Below, one piece after another: positions 60,901 to 64,000 of a DNA stretch of 64,000 nucleotides. The notes under the pieces are model-generated. The model was not told where the DNA came from and did not search any database. It saw nothing but the letters and a program-made list of their open reading frames with translations. The translations under genes were made by a program, and so were the position numbers. Every line of letters begins with the position of its first letter. Position 1 is the first letter of the stretch. This stretch comes from DASUAS01 sp963756895 (lineage in GTDB: Bacteria; Actinomycetota; Acidimicrobiia; IMCC26256; DASPTH01). The DNA is taken from positions 558,001-622,000 of the forward strand of contig CAVWPI010000004.1 of the NCBI GenBank assembly GCA_963756895.1. Direction: 5' to 3'.

Positions 60901-61679
60901 ATGAACGACTGGTACGACACCTTCTTCGACGCGCTCGCCCACGACGTGTGGGACGCGCTGGTCCCTGACGCCGCTTCCGACGAGGAGTCGGCGTGGCTCG
61001 CCGCGTGCCTCGGACTCGCCGACGGGCGCGAGCGCACGCTGCTCGACGTACCCGCCGGACGCGGTCGGCTCGCGGCCCGGATCGCCGCCCGCGGACACGA
61101 CGTCGTCGCGGTCGACTTCGCCGGTCGCGGCGGTGGAGCCGCTCGCCGCCCGGGCACTGCCCCGGGTCACGCGCCCGTCTCGGCGACATGCGCGACCTGG
61201 CCGCGGTGCTGCCCGAACCGGCGGTGTTCGACGGCGCGTGGTGCATGGGCAACTCGTTCGGCTACCTCGACGCCGCCGGCACCGACCGGTTCCTCGCCGG
61301 GCGTGGCGCGCGTGCTGCGTCCCGGGGCGCCGTTCCTGATCGACGTGGCCACTGCCGCCGAATCGATCCTCCCGCACCTCGACCGCCGGCGGACGCGGAT
61401 CGCCACGAGTCCGGCGACGTCGCGCTCACCAATGCCCACGAGTACGACGCGCCGACGTCGACTCTCGTCACGCGGATGGTGCTCGAACGCGGCGGTGAGC
61501 GTGCCGAGCGCGTCGTCCGCCACCGGGTGATGACGTGCCGCGAAGTCGTCGACGCGCTCGCGCGCGCGGGGTTCGCACTCGAGCGGATCGACGGCGATCT
61601 CGACGGCCGTCCGTTCGCGCTCGGCGCGCCGCGCTGCCTCGTGCGCGCCGTCCGTCGCGCCGACGAGCGACCGGGCTAG
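60901..61679 (+). CDS. Class I SAM-dependent methyltransferase, several apparent frameshifts
   Basis: From ATG 60901, with GAGAGGA 9 nt upstream: NDWYDTFFDALAHDVWDAL, LLDVPAGRGRLAARIAARGHDVVAVDFA (motif I). Further pieces in shifted frames: MRDLAAVLPEPAVFDGAWCMGNSFGYLD, ARVLRPGAPFLIDVATAAESILPHL, DVALTNAHEYDAPTSTLVTRMVLERGGE and MTCREVVDALARAGFALERIDGDLDGRPFALGAPRCLVRAVRR. The GNSFGYLD motif places it with methyltransferases of the type in which Asn-Ser-Phe-Gly follows strand 4. Four or five breaks between 61125 and 61390. About 258 residues joined. Confidence 0.82.
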
Positions 61680-61680
61680 G

Positions 61681-62142
61681 TCAGCCGGCGGCGCGCAGCC
61701 ACTCGGCCAGCGCGTCGATGCCCTGCTGCTGCGCCTCGCCGCCGCCGAGCTTCCCGAAGGTCCCGCCGCCACCGCGCATCATCGTCAGCTTGCGCTTGGC
61801 GCCGCTCGTGGTTTCGAGCTTCAGCGTGAGCGCGGTGGCGTCGAGGATCGCCTCGCTGGCGGTCCACCAACCACCGCCGGCGCCGTCCGCGCTCGCCTGG
61901 GCCAGCTCGTCGGGCCGGATGGCCAGGAGCTCGTCCTTCGCACGGAACTTGCGGTCGACCGCCTGGACGAGGAGTCGCTGATCGGTGACGCCGACCACCG
62001 TCGTGTGACCGCTGAAGGTGCTCTGCTCGGTCGCGAGGCACCAACCCCGCAGCTCCTCGCCGTCGCCGAGCAGGGGTTGCAGGAGCGGGAGGACGACCTC
62101 CGCCGGGTCCTTGGGCACGGCGCGAGCGTGGCACGCGAGCAT
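61681..62142 (-). CDS. Hypothetical PH-like (bPH) domain protein
   Basis: A 153-residue protein from ATG 62142 (GTG 62118 is an alternative that removes eight residues). It reads VPKDPAEVVLPLLQPLLGDGEELRGWCLATEQSTFSGHTTVVGVTDQRLLVQAVDRKFRAKDELLAIRPDEL. VGVTDQRLLV is typical of bacterial PH-like domains. The tail has GGGGTFGKLGGGEAQQQGIDALAEWLRAAG. The frame stays open further upstream through the 16-bp repeat array, giving RKSGGSKTWRVGNLAGRD, but that is probably not translated. Function unknown. Confidence 0.6.
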   Translation of the reverse strand: MLACHARAVPKDPAEVVLPLLQPLLGDGEELRGWCLATEQSTFSGHTTVVGVTDQRLLVQAVDRKFRAKDELLAIRPDELAQASADGAGGGWWTASEAILDATALTLKLETTSGAKRKLTMMRGGGGTFGKLGGGEAQQQGIDALAEWLRAAG

Positions 62143-62150
62143 GCTGGACG

Positions 62151-62229
62151 CCAGGTCCCGACCCGCCAGGTTTCCGACCCGCCAGGTTTTCGACCCGCCA
62201 GACTTCCGACCGGCCAGGCTTCCGACCCG
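62151..62229. repeat. Five 15-16 bp imperfect tandem repeats
   Basis: Units with consensus CCAGGTTTCCGACCCG at 62151-62165 (15 bp, variant), 62166-62181, 62182-62197, 62198-62213 and 62214-62229. Two or three bases vary per unit. The array lies in the gap between the PH-like protein start and the VOC gene, upstream of both. Not related in sequence to the repeat at 26762, though the period (16 bp) is the same. Confidence 0.85.
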
Positions 62230-62313
62230 GAGGTGCAGCATGATCGAGGTGTCGGCCGACGACTGCGAACAGATGTTGATCAAGGCTTGGGTGGCTGGTT
62301 GAGCGACCTGGAG

Positions 62314-62668
62314 ATGATCAACGCGGTCACGCTGGTGACCGCGGACATGGCGGCGTCGTGCCGCGTTCTACGCCGCGCTGGGCTTCGAGTCGGTCCTCGG
62401 CGGGCCCGATGCTCCCTTCACCACGTACCGGGTCGGCGATGGCTTCCTCAACGTGCAGTTCGATCCCGCGCACGCACCGGTCCCGGCGATCTGGGGTCGC
62501 GTGATCTTCTGGGTCGCCGATGTCGACGCGATGTACGACCGCGCGGTCGCAGGCGGGTACGTGCCGGAGATGACCCCGGCCGACGCGCCGTGGGGCGAGC
62601 GCTACTTCCACATCCGCGACCCCGACGGCCACGAGCTCAGCTTCGCCAAGCTCCTCGCCCTCGGTTGA
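62314..62668 (+). CDS. VOC (glyoxalase-fold) protein, apparent frameshift
   Basis: From ATG 62314: INAVTLVTADMAAS. The frame changes near 62362 to AFYAALGFESVLGGPDAPFTTYRVGDGFLNVQFDPAHAP, FWVADVDAMYDRAVAGGYVPEMTPADAPWGERYFHIRDPDGHELSFAKLLALG. Both paired motifs and WGERYFHIRDPDGHELSFA (usual VOC end, His and Glu) are present. About 118 residues joined. A 20-residue open frame (62240-62302) ends just before it and might be an upstream peptide or a lost N-terminus. Confidence 0.78.
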
Positions 62669-62682
62669 GCTGGCGGTGTGAC

Positions 62683-63650
62683 TCAGCGCCGGCCGTGCGG
62701 CTCGTCCCAGCCGGCTTCGGGTGTGGCGGGGACGATGCGGTGCGTGCGGATCCCGCGCCGGTGCCGAAGGTGCCGCGGGCGATGTGGTCGAAGTCCGTCG
62801 TGTCGCGGAACGCGGGACGCTGGTACAGGTCGCGCGCGTACGCCCAGAGGTTCGGGTGGTCGACGAGCCGTTTCCGCGTGAGACGACCGAGCGGCACCGC
62901 CACGAGATCGAAGCGCACGAGCTGCACGTAGAGGAGCAGGTCGGCGTCGGTGATGGTGTCACCGGTGAGGAAGCGCCGATCGGCGAGGCGCCGGTCGAAG
63001 TCGTCGAGGGCGGCGTACACGCGATCACTGACCGCGTCGTAGTCGGCCTGGGTGGTGACGGCCATCGCCGCGTATCCCGCCGTCGCGAGCGATCGGACGA
63101 TCGCGGTGTTGAGCTCGTGGATCTCGTCGTCGAGCGCCTCGGGACGGAGGTCGACCGTGGGATCGGCGCACTCGGCGAACTGCGTCTCCAGGTCGATCGT
63201 CATCGTCGTGTAGTGGTTGCTGACGAGCTGGTCGGTCGCGCGGTCCCAGAGGGCCGGGACGGAGACGTGCCCGGCGAACGCCCGTGCGGTGGCGAGGTAC
63301 GCGTCGCGCAGCAGCGGGAACCCGTTGACCGGATCGGGTCCGTGACCCCGACCCTCGCGGAACGCCCAGCCGCGCCCGTCGCGGACCGGGTCGACGGCCG
63401 ACGACGAGACCACGCCGTCGAGGCCGCGCAGCTTCAGCGCGATCATCGGGCGCTGCGCCCAGGGGCAGTAGTACGAGTAGTAGAGGTGGTACCGGCCCGC
63501 GTCGGCGCGGAAGGGCGTCGAGCCGTCGTCGGCGACGCGTCCGTCGATCGGGTACACGAGCGTCGCCATGTTGCCCTGCTGCTCGTACGCGCCGGGCGGC
63601 GGCGCATAGTCGCCGTACGCCTCGAAGTCGACGGGAGTGGCGACGGTCAT
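62683..63650 (-). CDS. Glutathionyl-hydroquinone reductase-like protein (omega GST type), C-terminal frameshift
   Basis: From ATG 63650. YYSYYCPWAQRPMIALKLRGLDGVVSSSAVDPVRDGRGWAF matches the catalytic CPWAxR region (Cys acts by thiol exchange). The GST C-terminal domain follows: LWDRATDQLVSNHYTTMTIDLETQFAE, DRRFLTGDTITDADLLLYVQLVRFDLVAVP. The frame breaks near 62740; the last residues then read HRIVPATPEAGWDEPHGRR, ending at 62683. About 322 residues, normal for the ECM4/YqjG family. The family reduces glutathionyl-hydroquinones; actinobacteria usually use mycothiol, so the thiol partner may differ. Confidence 0.85.
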
Positions 63651-64000
63651 CAGTACCCCTTGGTCAGCTCGAGGGCGAGGTCGGCGAGTTGCTGCACGGT
63701 GCCGGTGACGCGCGCGGCGCGCTCCGGATCGGTCTGCTCGACGCGCCGCGCGCCGCCCTGGGCGATCACCGCCAACTTGTAAGTGGCGAACGCGCGATAG
63801 AAGTCGATCTGCCCCAGGTCGGTGCCGCTCGTGGTCGCATAGCGGTCGAGCAGCGTGTCGACGTCGGGAAAGCCGGTGTTGGCGCGGTGTGCCTGCGGCT
63901 TGCGGTTGCGCCACATGATCTCGCCGACGTCGGTCCAGTAGACCGCGACCATGCCGACGTCGGTGAGCGGGTCACCCAGCGTCGACATCTCCCAGTCGAG
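63650..64000 (-). CDS. APH-family phosphotransferase (aminoglycoside phosphotransferase-like), 5' part outside window
   Basis: The visible C-terminal part starts LDWEMSTLGDPLTDVGMVAVYWTD, the metal-binding segment typical of APH/choline kinase-like enzymes and of the kinase half of ACAD10/ACAD11-like proteins. It ends GGARRVEQTDPERAARVTGTVQQLADLALELTKGY. The TGA stop overlaps the start of the GST-like gene by one base (TGATG), so the two are coupled. The N-terminal kinase lobe lies beyond the window. Substrate unknown; hydroxy-acyl-CoA phosphorylation is one possibility. Confidence 0.75.
   Translation of the reverse strand, partial: LDWEMSTLGDPLTDVGMVAVYWTDVGEIMWRNRKPQAHRANTGFPDVDTLLDRYATTSGTDLGQIDFYRAFATYKLAVIAQGGARRVEQTDPERAARVTGTVQQLADLALELTKGY

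Noticed and set aside
60646..61530. Plus-strand open frame of 294 codons starting upstream of the methyltransferase
   Set aside because: Its first 80 codons are antisense to the SDR N-terminus with no motif. The real start is ATG 60901, which has a good ribosome binding site.
62151..62229. Five tandem repeats considered as a CRISPR array
   Set aside because: Units are 16 bp with no spacers between them; no cas genes are present. Simple tandem repeat.

Overview
This 64 kb window is very GC-rich chromosomal DNA with dense, often overlapping genes (ATGA/GTGA stop-start overlaps, many GTG starts). The content points to an actinobacterium (Actinomycetota), and by inference the class Acidimicrobiia. 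The evidence is LLM-class flavin/F420-type oxidoreductases, mycothiol-type maleylpyruvate isomerase fold proteins, a Ku/LigD-polymerase end-joining pair, many branched-chain-amino-acid-type binding proteins, two P450s and sterol/lipid-type CoA enzymes. Many genes appear to use leaderless promoters (TANNNT placed 6-9 nt before the start codon). I see no prophage, insertion sequence, CRISPR array or rRNA. One tRNA gene (tRNA-Cys) is present.

Layout. 0-5 kb: cation efflux protein, zinc metallohydrolase, an ABC-2 exporter pair and a MerR regulator with its own operator. 5-7 kb: DUF35/thiolase/hotdog thioesterase operon. 7-9 kb: divergent LigD-polymerase and Ku. 9-14 kb: acetyltransferase, a large SPFH (flotillin-like) membrane protein and a hexapeptide acyltransferase. 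13.6-19 kb: a Liv-type ABC importer whose permease and ATPase domains are joined into one or two polypeptides, followed by its binding protein. 19-25 kb: two tandem secreted paralogs, a DUF429 protein, a pirin, a tyrosine phosphatase-like protein and two tandem truncated-looking binding proteins. 25-34 kb: dodecin, epoxide hydrolase, a P450-type ferredoxin, exported hydrolase, two acyl-CoA synthetases, two 40-47 aa desulforedoxin-like zinc ribbons and an ABC exporter. 34-40 kb: tRNA-Cys and a run of small regulators, transporters and enzymes almost all broken by apparent single-base frameshifts. 41-44 kb: a pair of exported ferritin-like proteins and a UGSC-type protein with its partner. 44-60 kb: a catabolic region with two P450s, aldose epimerase, GH15 glucosidase, two LLM oxidoreductases, three glyoxalase-fold proteins, enoyl-CoA hydratase, several SDRs, a TetR regulator with a perfect 23-bp operator, a binding protein and an FMN-dependent alpha-hydroxyacid oxidase. 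60-64 kb: methyltransferase, glyoxalase-fold protein, glutathionyl-hydroquinone-reductase-like protein and the end of an APH-type kinase.

Functional reading (inference): the organism appears to import amino-acid-like or organic-acid solutes and to break down lipids, sterols or xenobiotics through CoA thioesters. Acyl-CoA synthetases, hydratase, SDRs, thiolase/DUF35, P450s and the ferredoxin would supply successive steps. About 20 genes need one or more frame changes to read as full family members. The breaks cluster (34.4-40.3 kb and 58.9-62.8 kb) while 45.5-58 kb is clean, so sequence or assembly error is more likely than mass gene decay. Non-coding structure worth attention: two copies of a 39-nt hairpin on either side of an acyl-CoA synthetase gene, two further 43-48 nt imperfect palindromes at convergent gene ends, and two unrelated arrays of 16-bp tandem repeats.
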